From assembly GCA_965250275.1 (NCBI GenBank), contig OZ252297.1, positions 744,001-808,000 of the forward strand: a stretch of DNA of 64,000 bases. Reading direction: 5' to 3'. Each line of letters begins with the position of its first letter. The first letter of the stretch is position 1. The notes beneath the pieces are model-generated. The model saw nothing but the letters and a program-made list of their open reading frames with translations, had not been told where the DNA came from and searched no databases. Positions 55,019-63,563 of the stretch are shown piece by piece. The stretch is from G965250275 sp965250275 (GTDB lineage: Bacteria; Pseudomonadota; Alphaproteobacteria; Rhodobacterales; Rhodobacteraceae). A program made the position numbers and the translations under genes.

Positions 55019-56331
55019 TCCGCAGTCTGATTACCTTTGTTACCGCATGCGCACTTGCGGGCTCTGTAGCTGCCGAGGTAGAGATCAAAGATGTCACTTC
55101 GCCCTCGGGCATATCGGCCTGGCTGGTCGAGGATCACGCGATCCCATTCGTGGCGTTGGAACTGAGGTTCCGGGGCGGCGCTTCTTTGGATGAACCTGAC
55201 AAGCGCGGCGCCGTCTATCTGATGACCGGACTGCTTGAAGAGGGCGCCGGTGATCTTGATGCCCGGGCCTATGCCCGTGCGCTCGAGGGACTTGCCGCAA
55301 GCATTTCTTATGACAGCAGCGACGATGAAGTGTCGATTTCGGGTCGGTTTTTGACTGAGAACCGCGGGGACGCTGTAGAACTGATGCGTTCCGCGATCAT
55401 GGAGCCGCGGTTTGATCAGGACGCAATCGACCGCGTGCGCGGACAAGTGCTGTCCGGCTTGCGTGCAGACTCCAAAGACCCAAACGATATCGCCTCTGCT
55501 GCCTTCTCCAGACTGGCCTTTGGTGATCATCCGTATGGGTCGGTGGAAAAGGGAACGATCGAGAGCGTCACCGCGCTGACCCGTGATGACATTCTGGACG
55601 CGCATCGCGCGGTGTTTGCGAAGGACCGTCTGTATGTTGGCGCCGTCGGAGATATCACAGCAGATGAATTGGGGCAGCTCATCGATGAACTGCTTGCAGA
55701 TTTGCCCGCCGAAGGCGCGCCCATCCCAGGCCCCGCAGAAGTGACGATTCCCGGTGGTGTGTCCGTTGTTGAATTCGAAACGCCCCAGTCGGTGGCCATC
55801 TTTGGTCAGCCCGGTATCGCGCGGGACGACGATGACTTTTTCGCAGCATACGTTCTGAACCAGATCATTGGCGGCGGGTCTTTCGAGAGCCGTTTGATGA
55901 CGGAGGTGCGTGAAAAGCGCGGCCTGACCTACGGTGTCTACTCCTACCTCGTGCCCAAGGATTTGGCTGCGGTCTACATGGGGTCTGTTGCATCTGCGAA
56001 CGACCGGATCAGCGATGCCATCGAGGTGATCCGCGATGAATGGCGGCGCGCAGCCACCGAAGGTGTTACCGAAAAAGAACTGCAGGACGCAAAGACCTAT
56101 CTGACAGGCGCCTATCCGCTGCGATTTGACGGAAACGCCCGGATTGCAGGCATCATGGTGGGGATGCAGATGCAGGATCTGCCAATCGACTACATCGCCA
56201 CGCGCAATGACAAGGTCAATGCCGTGACGCTGGAGGATGTCAATCGAGTGGCTGCGGAGTTGCTCGATCCGGACGGGCTGCATTTTTTGGTGGTCGGGCA
56301 GCCAGAGGGCCTGGAGACCCTGACCGACTAA
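55015..56331 (+). CDS. M16 family protein lacking the zinc motif (inactive partner)
   Basis: 438-residue periplasmic protein with a signal peptide (MIRSLITFVTACALAGSVAA). The M16 fold is visible (RFRGGASLDEPDKRGAVYLM, later QIIGGGSFESRLMTEVREKRG) but the HxxEH motif is replaced by TGLLEEGAGDL, so no zinc site remains. It overlaps the active M16 gene by ATGA and probably forms a heterodimer with it. A strong terminator follows about 35 bp downstream. Confidence 0.93.
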   Translation: MIRSLITFVTACALAGSVAAEVEIKDVTSPSGISAWLVEDHAIPFVALELRFRGGASLDEPDKRGAVYLMTGLLEEGAGDLDARAYARALEGLAASISYDSSDDEVSISGRFLTENRGDAVELMRSAIMEPRFDQDAIDRVRGQVLSGLRADSKDPNDIASAAFSRLAFGDHPYGSVEKGTIESVTALTRDDILDAHRAVFAKDRLYVGAVGDITADELGQLIDELLADLPAEGAPIPGPAEVTIPGGVSVVEFETPQSVAIFGQPGIARDDDDFFAAYVLNQIIGGGSFESRLMTEVREKRGLTYGVYSYLVPKDLAAVYMGSVASANDRISDAIEVIRDEWRRAATEGVTEKELQDAKTYLTGAYPLRFDGNARIAGIMVGMQMQDLPIDYIATRNDKVNAVTLEDVNRVAAELLDPDGLHFLVVGQPEGLETLTD

Positions 56332-56366
56332 ACCAGATCTCAGCGTCGAAATTGCGACTATACGGG

Positions 56367-56395
56367 CCGGGGGCTGGCGAGCCTCCGGTCTTTTT
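56367..56395 (+). terminator. Intrinsic terminator after the M16 pair
   Basis: CCGGGGGCT (56367-56375) pairs with AGCCTCCGG (56380-56388), one G-U pair, loop GGCG, and is followed directly by TCTTTTT. This closes the rsmB-to-M16 transcription block. Confidence 0.9.
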
Positions 56396-56538
56396 GCGGG
56401 TGGTCGGCAGCCGATGTCACCCCTTCGGCGATGTCAGCGGACGGGCGAGATCTATCGCACCATTGCTCCAATCACTGCGCGCCCGTAGTCTTCGAGCCAC
56501 GCCACTCATTTTCGGGGCGCATTTGAAGGAGAAGACCA

Positions 56539-57216
56539 TTGCCAACAGTAAATTTGTATCTGGAACCCGAAGAGCTGATGTCGCCTCAAGACGTCAAAAA
56601 GATTGCCGACAATGTGCGCGGCAAGACCCGAACCTACAAACTGCCACCCAAATTTTTGAACGCGGACAAAGTGAAACCCGCCTTCGATATCAAAACCGAA
56701 CTGATCAAATGGGCGGCCAAGGATTTTGGTCTTTCGGGCGCAGGAAAGAAGCAACTCATCACCAAAGCCGGTTTGCAGGGGAGGCTTTCAACGATTGGGG
56801 ATTATGAAATGATCTTCACCGTCTCAGCCGAGGTGCAGGGCGAGCCAAAGATCTTTCGCATCCGGGGAGAGTTGGAGATTGAGGCCGAGGAGACAATCGG
56901 CGAACCCGAACCTGCGCCGGTCACGTATGAAAACTCAAAGGTCAAGTCAGCGTGCAACAGTGACCGCAATATTAAGACCAAGATCGAGTCGATTGCGCTG
57001 GCGGGTCCGTCCGAGACGGGGCACGGGGCAGTCCCATACCTGAAGGGCGCGCTGCACGCCCATGCCACGAACACCCACAGCGTGGCATGGTTCTGGAAAA
57101 ACGGGACGATGCATGTTGTCGCCACCGGTAAGAAGAACAATCAGAACAAGCAGCAAAAGCGCGGCGGCAAGGGTCCGAACCTGAAGACCCGGGAGTACGA
57201 CTGGGATGAAGGCTGA
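56539..57216 (+). CDS. Unrecognised 225-residue protein
   Basis: I do not recognise this gene. It starts with a TTG preceded by GAAGGAG at good spacing and encodes a soluble, Lys- and Glu-rich protein with no signal peptide or membrane segment. Residues 1-75 are basic (DVKKIADNVRGKTRTYKLPP), about 85-125 look beta-rich and acidic (RIRGELEIEAEETIGEPE), and the C-terminus holds HATNTHSVAWFWKNGTMHVV followed by a polar tail rich in Lys, Asn and Gln (KKNNQNKQQKRGGKG) that ends in an acidic DWDEG. Codon choice is less GC-rich than in flanking genes. It is isolated between the M16 terminator and a convergent SDR gene. Confidence 0.72.
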   Translation: MPTVNLYLEPEELMSPQDVKKIADNVRGKTRTYKLPPKFLNADKVKPAFDIKTELIKWAAKDFGLSGAGKKQLITKAGLQGRLSTIGDYEMIFTVSAEVQGEPKIFRIRGELEIEAEETIGEPEPAPVTYENSKVKSACNSDRNIKTKIESIALAGPSETGHGAVPYLKGALHAHATNTHSVAWFWKNGTMHVVATGKKNNQNKQQKRGGKGPNLKTREYDWDEG

Positions 57217-57287
57217 CCGAAAGCGCCCGCGCGCCTCAGGCTAAACGAAATGGTGCGTGGCCCCGCTTTGTTGGGCTGTTCTGTTGC

Positions 57288-58112
57288 TCAGCGGCGCGAC
57301 GGCATCGCGCGAAGCATATCGCCGATCTGCTGTCCCAATGCGCCTGATCCCCGCTGATACAGCGCGCCGTCGACCGCGATCACGGTGCCTGTGACATAGC
57401 TGGCCATCTCGGAGGCGAGGAAAAGACAGGTGTTGGCCACATCATCGGACGTTCCCAGGCGCCCGATGGGGATATTGCGGCGGACAGCCCGCATGGCCTC
57501 TTCGGTTGGGGCGAGCCTTTCTGCACCCTCGGTGCCCTCGATGAAACCCGGCACAACCGAGTTGATCCGGATCCCTTCGATGCCCCACTCCATCGCAAGT
57601 GTGCGCGTGATCTGGTCGACGCCTGCTTTGGCCGCGCAGACATGCGCCTGCCCTTCGTAGGGCAGGTACGCTTGCGGCGCCGAGATGTTGATCAGACTTG
57701 CGCCGGGGCGTTTCAGCAGCGGGTAGGCGGCCTTCATCACATGGATCGTGCCCATCAGGTCAATGTCGATCACCGTCTTGAACGCGTTGATAGACATCTC
57801 GGCCGCAAGCGCGGGAAAGTTTCCCGCCGCCCCGGACACGACAACCTCGAACGCGCCCATCTGTTGGTGAAAGCCCTGCAAGCCTTCCGCGACCGCGTCG
57901 GCATCCCGCACGTCAAATGCAGTTCCCAAGGCGTGACTGGCTCCGGCGGCCTCGAGCGCGGCGACTGTGTCGTCCACTTTTTGCTGGCTCCGGCTCGCAA
58001 CCGCGACTTTCGCGCCGGCACGGGCAAACGACAGCGCGATCCCGCGGTTGATCCCGCTGGTGCCGCCGACCACCACCACTGCTGTGTCTTTGAAGTCTGC
58101 CGTTAAAGCCAT
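57288..58112 (-). CDS. SDR oxidoreductase, dienoyl-CoA reductase-like
   Basis: 274-residue short-chain dehydrogenase. Cofactor motif VVVGGTSGINRGIALSFARA is at about residues 12-31 and a serine in LINISAPQ near 147. The classic YxxxK is changed: the segment reads GQAHVCAAKAGVDQITR, with Val where Tyr is expected and His one residue earlier, as in 2,4-dienoyl-CoA reductases. It may therefore reduce unsaturated acyl-CoA. The ATG at 58112 is 4 bp from the aldehyde dehydrogenase stop, so the genes share a transcript with deoC. Confidence 0.88.
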   Translation of the reverse strand: MALTADFKDTAVVVVGGTSGINRGIALSFARAGAKVAVASRSQQKVDDTVAALEAAGASHALGTAFDVRDADAVAEGLQGFHQQMGAFEVVVSGAAGNFPALAAEMSINAFKTVIDIDLMGTIHVMKAAYPLLKRPGASLINISAPQAYLPYEGQAHVCAAKAGVDQITRTLAMEWGIEGIRINSVVPGFIEGTEGAERLAPTEEAMRAVRRNIPIGRLGTSDDVANTCLFLASEMASYVTGTVIAVDGALYQRGSGALGQQIGDMLRAMPSRR

Positions 58113-58116
58113 GCCG

Positions 58117-60453
58117 TCACTCCCCGTATGGCACCCAGATGTTTTTGACCTCTGTCGACTGGTGCAGGAACGTCTGGGCATCGGTGTCCTGCCAGTCCCG
58201 CGCCTGCCCGTTGTTCACCCAGGTACGCTTCATGTTGCTGGCAGCGGCCTGCTCTATGACGCCTGACAGATCGGTGGACGAAAAACTCCAGACTGCGTCG
58301 AGTGACATGTGTGCGCCCAGTGTGGGCGCGAGTTCGGCATGGCTGCCGGTCAGGATGTTGACCACGCCACCGGGCACGTCCGAGGTGTCGAGGACCTGGT
58401 AGAAATCGGTCGCAGCCAGCGGGTAAGGTTCAGAACCCACCAGGACCACGCGATTGCCCATGGCAATTGCCGGGGCCATGACGGAAACCAACCCAAGCAG
58501 CGGGGCTTCATCGGGGCAAAGCGCGCCGATCACCCCAACGGGCTCTTTCATCGCCAATGTCACACCGCGGATTGGCACGCCGTGCACGTGGCCATCGTAT
58601 TTGTCGGCCCAGGCCGCATAGGTGAACAGGCGTTGAACGGAAGTTTCAACTTCGGCTGCGCCACGTCGCCCACCAACCATGTCATCGATGCGCCGGGCAA
58701 ACTCGTCCGAACGCGCGGACAGGTTTTCTCCGAGATAGTAGAGAATTTGCGCCCGCAGATGCCCGGTGGTCTTTGACCAGCCGGCAGCACCACTGGCGGC
58801 TTCAACCGCGTTGCGCACATCTTTGCGGTTGGCCAAAGAGGCGTGTCCCAGCAGCTTGCCGGCTCTGCTCCATACCGGGCGAGAGTATCCGCCGTCCGGG
58901 CGCGCCTGTTTGCCGCCTACATAGAGTTTGGACGTCCTGTCGATACCGTCGGATGGGCCCGCATCGCCGGTATGGGCTTCGATCGGTTTGAGGGCCTTCG
59001 CTCGGCCTTTCGGCCGGGTGTAGGCCGACAGACCTTCCCAGCCACCTTCCCGGCCAAAGCCGCTTTCGCGCACGCCGCCGAACCCGGCGGCGGCATCAAA
59101 CAGGTTCGTCGCGTTCACCCAGACAACCCCGGCGGCAAGCTTTGGTGCCACATCCAGCGCCAGATTGACGTTTTCGGTCCAGAGCGTGGCGGCAAGGCCG
59201 TATCGCGTGTTGTTGGCCAGCGCCACGGCCTCATCCGGCGTTCGAAATGTGGTCGACACCAAAACCGGACCAAAGATCTCCTCCTGCATCAAGGGATCGG
59301 CGCTGTTCAGACCGGTGATCAAGGTCGGCGGATAGAAACTGCCCTCCTTGGGCAGTGTCACATCGGCCTTGTGGGTCTGCCCGGCCGTGTTGCTGTCCAC
59401 CATCTGCGAGACCGCCCGCAACTGAATGGGATCGACCAGCGTGCCAATATCAATGCATTTGTCCAGCGGGTCACCGACGCGCAGCTTGTCCATGCGGGCG
59501 CGCAAACGTGCATAGAACGCCTCAGCGATTTCTTCCTGAATCAAAAGGCGCGAGCCTGCGCAGCAGACCTGTCCCTGATTGAACCAGATCGCGTCCACCA
59601 GGCCTTCGATCGCGCTGTCCAGATCAGCGTCATCGAAAACGATATAGGGTGACTTTCCACCCAGCTCGAGCGTCAGGGCTTTTCCTGATCCTGCCGTCGC
59701 CTCGCGGATGCGCCGCCCGACGCTGGTCGATCCTGTGAAAGCAATCTTGTCGACATCGGAGGCAACAATCATTTCGCCCACCGCACCGTCGCCGGTCACG
59801 ATATTGACAACGCCGCTGGGCAGGCCTGCCTGACGGCAGATATCGGCAAAGAGCAATGCCGTCAGTGACGTGTACTCGGCAGGCTTCAGAACCACGGTGT
59901 TGCCCATGGCCAGCGCCGGAGCAACCTTCCACGCCAGCATCAGAAGCGGAAAATTCCACGGAATGATCTGACCGCAAACCCCAAGAGCGGCGCGGTCCGG
60001 CAGCGCCTCCTCCATGAGTTGCGCCATGCCGGCGTGATAGTAGAAGTGGCGCTGTGCCAACGGGATGTCGATGTCCCGGCTTTCCCGGATGGGTTTGCCG
60101 TTGTCGAGAGTTTCGAGCACGGCAAACAAGCGGCTGTGCTTCTGGAGCAGCCGTGCCAGGGCGTAAAGGTACCGGGCGCGCCCGGGTCCGCCCAACTTTT
60201 CCCAGCGGGGCTGGGCCTTGCGCGCTGCTGAAACCGCCAAATCCACCTCGGTTTGTGTGGCCTGGGTGAGTGTCGCCAGGGTTTCACCGGTGGCTGGGTT
60301 TCGGCTTTCAAATCCGTCGCCGGGCGCGGTGAAGGCCCCGTCGATGAAATGACCGAACCGGTCGCCCTGATCCACCAGCCAAGCCAGCGCTTCGGCGGCG
60401 CTTTCAGGCGCCGGGCCATATTCCATCGTGTCGAAGATTTCTTTGACGGTCAT
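58117..60453 (-). CDS. Aldehyde dehydrogenase with a second, partial domain
   Basis: 778-residue protein. Residues about 30-490 form a complete aldehyde dehydrogenase with NAD contacts in IPWNFPLLMLAWKVAPALA, FTGSTSVGRRI, catalytic Glu in LELGGKSP, and the nucleophile in FNQGQVCCAG (Cys297). Residues about 500-778 repeat the N-terminal half of the fold (EPVGVIGALCPDEAPLLG, GGVVNILTG) but lack a catalytic cysteine. This 1.5-domain form is seen next to deoC in related genomes and suits oxidation of acetaldehyde from deoxyribose. ATG at 60453 begins MTVKEIFDTMEYGPAPES; an upstream ATG at 60630 is not used. It lies between deoC and the SDR. Confidence 0.92.
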   Translation of the reverse strand: MTVKEIFDTMEYGPAPESAAEALAWLVDQGDRFGHFIDGAFTAPGDGFESRNPATGETLATLTQATQTEVDLAVSAARKAQPRWEKLGGPGRARYLYALARLLQKHSRLFAVLETLDNGKPIRESRDIDIPLAQRHFYYHAGMAQLMEEALPDRAALGVCGQIIPWNFPLLMLAWKVAPALAMGNTVVLKPAEYTSLTALLFADICRQAGLPSGVVNIVTGDGAVGEMIVASDVDKIAFTGSTSVGRRIREATAGSGKALTLELGGKSPYIVFDDADLDSAIEGLVDAIWFNQGQVCCAGSRLLIQEEIAEAFYARLRARMDKLRVGDPLDKCIDIGTLVDPIQLRAVSQMVDSNTAGQTHKADVTLPKEGSFYPPTLITGLNSADPLMQEEIFGPVLVSTTFRTPDEAVALANNTRYGLAATLWTENVNLALDVAPKLAAGVVWVNATNLFDAAAGFGGVRESGFGREGGWEGLSAYTRPKGRAKALKPIEAHTGDAGPSDGIDRTSKLYVGGKQARPDGGYSRPVWSRAGKLLGHASLANRKDVRNAVEAASGAAGWSKTTGHLRAQILYYLGENLSARSDEFARRIDDMVGGRRGAAEVETSVQRLFTYAAWADKYDGHVHGVPIRGVTLAMKEPVGVIGALCPDEAPLLGLVSVMAPAIAMGNRVVLVGSEPYPLAATDFYQVLDTSDVPGGVVNILTGSHAELAPTLGAHMSLDAVWSFSSTDLSGVIEQAAASNMKRTWVNNGQARDWQDTDAQTFLHQSTEVKNIWVPYGE

Positions 60454-60608
60454 AGCCACATCCAACTTTCCTGCGATTCTTTCGCTGTTCGATCCCCAAC
60501 CACGATTTTGGTGAGCCATCGCGTCTCGGATTGCCATTTGGAGAACAGAGTTTCGTCTTTGAGCAGTTTGGTGTTGGGCTGGCTTGTCGCGTCTTTCGAG
60601 CTCATCTT

Positions 60609-61598
60609 CTAACCCATCGCATGCCGGCAAGACGCCGAGTAGGCACCGGTCACGTGGTGCTCAAGTTGCCGTTCGATGTCGCCCAAGAGCGACGAGGCAC
60701 CAAAGCGAAAGAGATCAGGTTGCAGCCAGCGATCGCCCAACTCGTCTTTCATCAGGGCCAGATACACCAGCGCGTCCTTTGCCTTGGAGATCCCGCCCGC
60801 GGGTTTGTATCCTACCCGAACTCCGGTGCGTTCATGGAAGGCACGGATGGAGCGGATCATCACCAGCGAAACTGGCAGTGTCGCATTGACACTTTCCTTG
60901 CCGGTGGAGGTTTTGATGAAATCCGCGCCGGCCATCATGCAAACCAGCGATGCACGGGCCACATTCCGAAGTGTGCCGAGCTCGCCGGTGGCGAGGATCG
61001 CCTTGACATGGGCATCGCCACACGCCGCGCGAAACATCCGCATTTCGTCGTAGAGCGCCTGCCAGTCCCCAGACAGGACGTGGCGGCGGGAAATCACGAT
61101 GTCGATCTCAGCAGCGCCCGCCGCAACGCTCTCCTCGATTTCGGCAATGCGCAGATGCAACGGAGAGAGCCCGGCCGGAAATCCCGTGCTGACGGCGGCA
61201 ACCGGAATGCCGCTGCCTTTCAACGCTTCGACGGCAGGCGCGATCATATCGTGATAGACACAGACCGCCCCGACCGTGATGGGCCCCATGCCCAACGCGT
61301 CCAGCAGATCAGACCGCACAGGTTGACGGGCTTTGGCGCATAGACGCGCGACGCGGCGCGCGGTGTCATCGCCCGCCAGGGTCGTCAGGTCGATACAGGT
61401 GATGGCTCGCAGGAGCCAGGCAGCCTGCCAGTCCTTTTTCACAGAGCGCCGTCCGGGCAGTGTCGCTGCGCGGCGCTCAATGGCAGAGGTGTTGGCTTGG
61501 ACGTGGCGCACCCATTGCATGTCCAGAGGCATGCCCGGATTGCGGGCCTCTGTGACAAGGGGCAGGTGCGTGGTGTGATCTGACGTGAGTGTGTTCAT
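60609..61598 (-). CDS. deoC: Deoxyribose-phosphate aldolase
   Basis: 329-residue class I aldolase cleaving 2-deoxyribose-5-phosphate into glyceraldehyde-3-phosphate and acetaldehyde. Schiff-base and proton-relay lysines are in DFIKTSTGK and VGYKPAGGI; EIDIVISRRHVL near 185 marks the barrel. It is longer than E. coli DeoC (about 260) because of an N-terminal extension of about 60 residues. ATG at 61598 is used; a frame to 61712 crosses the divergent promoter. It begins the deoC / aldehyde dehydrogenase / SDR transcript; the 155-bp gap before the second gene shows no clear terminator. Confidence 0.95.
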   Translation of the reverse strand: MNTLTSDHTTHLPLVTEARNPGMPLDMQWVRHVQANTSAIERRAATLPGRRSVKKDWQAAWLLRAITCIDLTTLAGDDTARRVARLCAKARQPVRSDLLDALGMGPITVGAVCVYHDMIAPAVEALKGSGIPVAAVSTGFPAGLSPLHLRIAEIEESVAAGAAEIDIVISRRHVLSGDWQALYDEMRMFRAACGDAHVKAILATGELGTLRNVARASLVCMMAGADFIKTSTGKESVNATLPVSLVMIRSIRAFHERTGVRVGYKPAGGISKAKDALVYLALMKDELGDRWLQPDLFRFGASSLLGDIERQLEHHVTGAYSASCRHAMG

Positions 61599-61695
61599 GG
61601 CCGACTTCCCCCGACGCAGCGAGGCTCCAAAATCGCACGGGGTTTGGATCTTGGCAAGCGGCGTTGGGTGCGGGAGCGACCTCACGAGAATGATA

Positions 61696-61746
61696 TTGCG
61701 AATAATTCGCAAAACTGTTGACTAAGTTGCGAATGGTTCTCATATT
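61696..61746 (+). promoter_or_regulatory. Metal-responsive promoter with a Fur-superfamily palindrome
   Basis: Perfect 17-bp palindrome TTGCGAATAATTCGCAA (61696-61712), then a -35 box TTGACT (61718-61723), 17 bp, and a -10 box CATATT (61741-61746). A second, imperfect copy TTGCGAATGGTTCTCAT (61727-61743) lies between the boxes. Repression of the metal transporter by a Mur/Fur/Zur protein fits this layout; which one is not decided by the sequence. Confidence 0.75.
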
Positions 61747-61783
61747 CATCCTAACCAGACCTTCTTTCAGAGGATGATTCCGC

Positions 61784-62752
61784 ATGGGATATGCAAGACG
61801 GACGTTTTTGGCCCTTTCTGCCGCCGTAATGACGACTTTCGGCGGTGTGACAGCGGGTTTGGCCGAAGCGCCTCTGAAAGTGGTGGCGACAACCGGGATG
61901 ATAGCAGATGCCGCCCGGCAAGTTGGCGGCGATGTGGTGGATGTGCGCGCCCTGATGGGCCCCGGCGTCGACCCGCATGCCTATCGCCAGACGCGGAGCG
62001 ACATTGCCGCTATCACCAGCGCCGATCTGGTTTTGTGGCATGGCCTCTACCTTGAAGCACAGATGGAAGACTTCTTCAGAGATCTGGCGGGCAAACGCGA
62101 CGTCGTTGCCGTAGCTGAGGGTCTTTCCCCGGATGTGCTGCGCGCCCATGACGACTACCCGGACAAGTTCGATCCACACGTCTGGATGACGCCGGCACTC
62201 TGGACCGAGGTTGTAAAAGGGGTGCAGTCCGCGCTGTCGACCGCGCGCCCGGACGCTGCGGATGTGTTTGCTGCAAATGCCGCACGGCACATTGCGGAAC
62301 TTGAGACCCTTGCAGACTACGCGACCCGCAGCCTGACCGCTGTCCCGCAAGAAGCGCGTTTCCTGCTGACCGCACATGATGCCTTTGGATACTTCGGCGC
62401 AGACTACGGCTTCGAAGTGATTGGCATTCAGGGCATCTCGACAGAAAGCGAAGCCGGTTTGAACCGGATTGGAGAGCTTGTGGATATGCTTGTCGACCGG
62501 GATATCCGTGCTGTTTTTGTGGAAAGTTCAGTGTCCGACCGCAACATTCGTGCGCTGATCGAAGGGGCAAAAGCGCGTGGGCACGAAGTACTGATCGGCG
62601 GGGAACTCTTTAGTGACGCCATGGGGCCAGATGGCACCTATGAAGGCACATATGTCGGAATGCTGGATCACAACATCACTGTGATCGCCGGGGCATTGGG
62701 GGCGGATGTGCCGGAACGTGGAATGAACGGAAAGCTGTCGGCAGGATTCTGA
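61784..62752 (+). CDS. Metal ABC transporter substrate-binding protein (TroA-like)
   Basis: 322-residue periplasmic binding protein of the cluster A-I group (Mn, Zn or Fe). A signal peptide (RRTFLALSAAVMTTFGGVTA) leads to the mature domain with metal ligands in GVDPHAYRQ, FDPHVWMTP, FVESSV and GMLDHN (His, His, Glu, Asp). The zinc-type His-rich loop is absent, and the SDAMG...GTYEGTYVGM block resembles TroA/SitA, so manganese or iron is more likely than zinc. It is first in the transporter operon, under a Fur-type palindrome. ATG at 61784; 61775 is a weaker alternative. Confidence 0.93.
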   Translation: MGYARRTFLALSAAVMTTFGGVTAGLAEAPLKVVATTGMIADAARQVGGDVVDVRALMGPGVDPHAYRQTRSDIAAITSADLVLWHGLYLEAQMEDFFRDLAGKRDVVAVAEGLSPDVLRAHDDYPDKFDPHVWMTPALWTEVVKGVQSALSTARPDAADVFAANAARHIAELETLADYATRSLTAVPQEARFLLTAHDAFGYFGADYGFEVIGIQGISTESEAGLNRIGELVDMLVDRDIRAVFVESSVSDRNIRALIEGAKARGHEVLIGGELFSDAMGPDGTYEGTYVGMLDHNITVIAGALGADVPERGMNGKLSAGF

Positions 62753-62756
62753 ACCA

Positions 62757-63560
62757 ATGCTGAAACTCGCGACCAAAGGTGGGCTACCCACCGGGCAAGA
62801 AGGGCTGGACTCCAGCCCGCTTGCCATTCGCGGACTGACGGTCTCTTACGGCGAGAAGCCCGCCGTTTTCTCTGTCGACATGACCATTGAACCCGGGGCC
62901 ATGACCGCAATCATCGGTCCGAATGGCGCTGGAAAATCCACTCTTTTGAAGGCTGCTTTGGGCGTGGTCGACGCGGTTTCAGGGCAGATCACTGTGTATG
63001 GCCAGCCAATGGAGGCACAGCGTGCACGGATCGCGTACGTGCCTCAACGGGCCAGTGTGGATTGGGATTTCCCGACACGTGTGATCGACGTTGTCTTGAT
63101 GGGTTTGTATCGCGAATTGGGGCTGCTGGGCCGGCTTCGCGCCCGTCACATTGAGCAGGCCGTTGCGTGTTTGGACCGAGTTGGGATGGCGGATTTCAGG
63201 GGCCGGCAGATTGGTCAGCTGTCTGGCGGGCAACAGCAGCGGGTGTTCCTGGCCCGTGCGCTGGCGCAGGACGCAGATCTCTATCTGCTGGACGAGCCGT
63301 TTGCCGGCGTCGATGCCGCAACGGAGAAGGCAATCATCGCTGTCCTGAAGTCTCTAAAGTCAGAGGGCCGAACGGTTGTGGTTGTGCACCACGACCTTGC
63401 AACCGTGACCGACTATTTCGACCATGTGTTCCTGATCAACACCCGGAAGGTAGCGGAAGGCCCGGTGACCGAGGCTTTCACTCCCGAAACCCTTCAAGCC
63501 GCTTATGGCGGGCGTCTGGCCACCACGCAACTTGATCAGCTGGGTCAGGCGCTGGGCTGA
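62757..63560 (+). CDS. Metal ABC transporter ATP-binding protein
   Basis: 267-residue ATPase. After a short leader the domain has Walker A IIGPNGAGKSTLLKA (near residues 59-72), Q-loop YVPQRASVDWDFP (DWDFP is typical of Mn/Zn importers), signature LSGGQQQRVFLARAL near 155, Walker B LYLLDEPFAGVD near 177 and the H-loop VVVHHDLATV. It lies 4 bp after the binding-protein gene and 3 bp before the permease. Confidence 0.95.
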   Translation: MLKLATKGGLPTGQEGLDSSPLAIRGLTVSYGEKPAVFSVDMTIEPGAMTAIIGPNGAGKSTLLKAALGVVDAVSGQITVYGQPMEAQRARIAYVPQRASVDWDFPTRVIDVVLMGLYRELGLLGRLRARHIEQAVACLDRVGMADFRGRQIGQLSGGQQQRVFLARALAQDADLYLLDEPFAGVDAATEKAIIAVLKSLKSEGRTVVVVHHDLATVTDYFDHVFLINTRKVAEGPVTEAFTPETLQAAYGGRLATTQLDQLGQALG

Positions 63561-63563
63561 GCC

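Noticed and set aside
54892..56283. Open frame of 463 codons on the minus strand opposite the M16 pair
   Set aside because: Antisense shadow; the M16 pair is supported by motifs and signal peptides.
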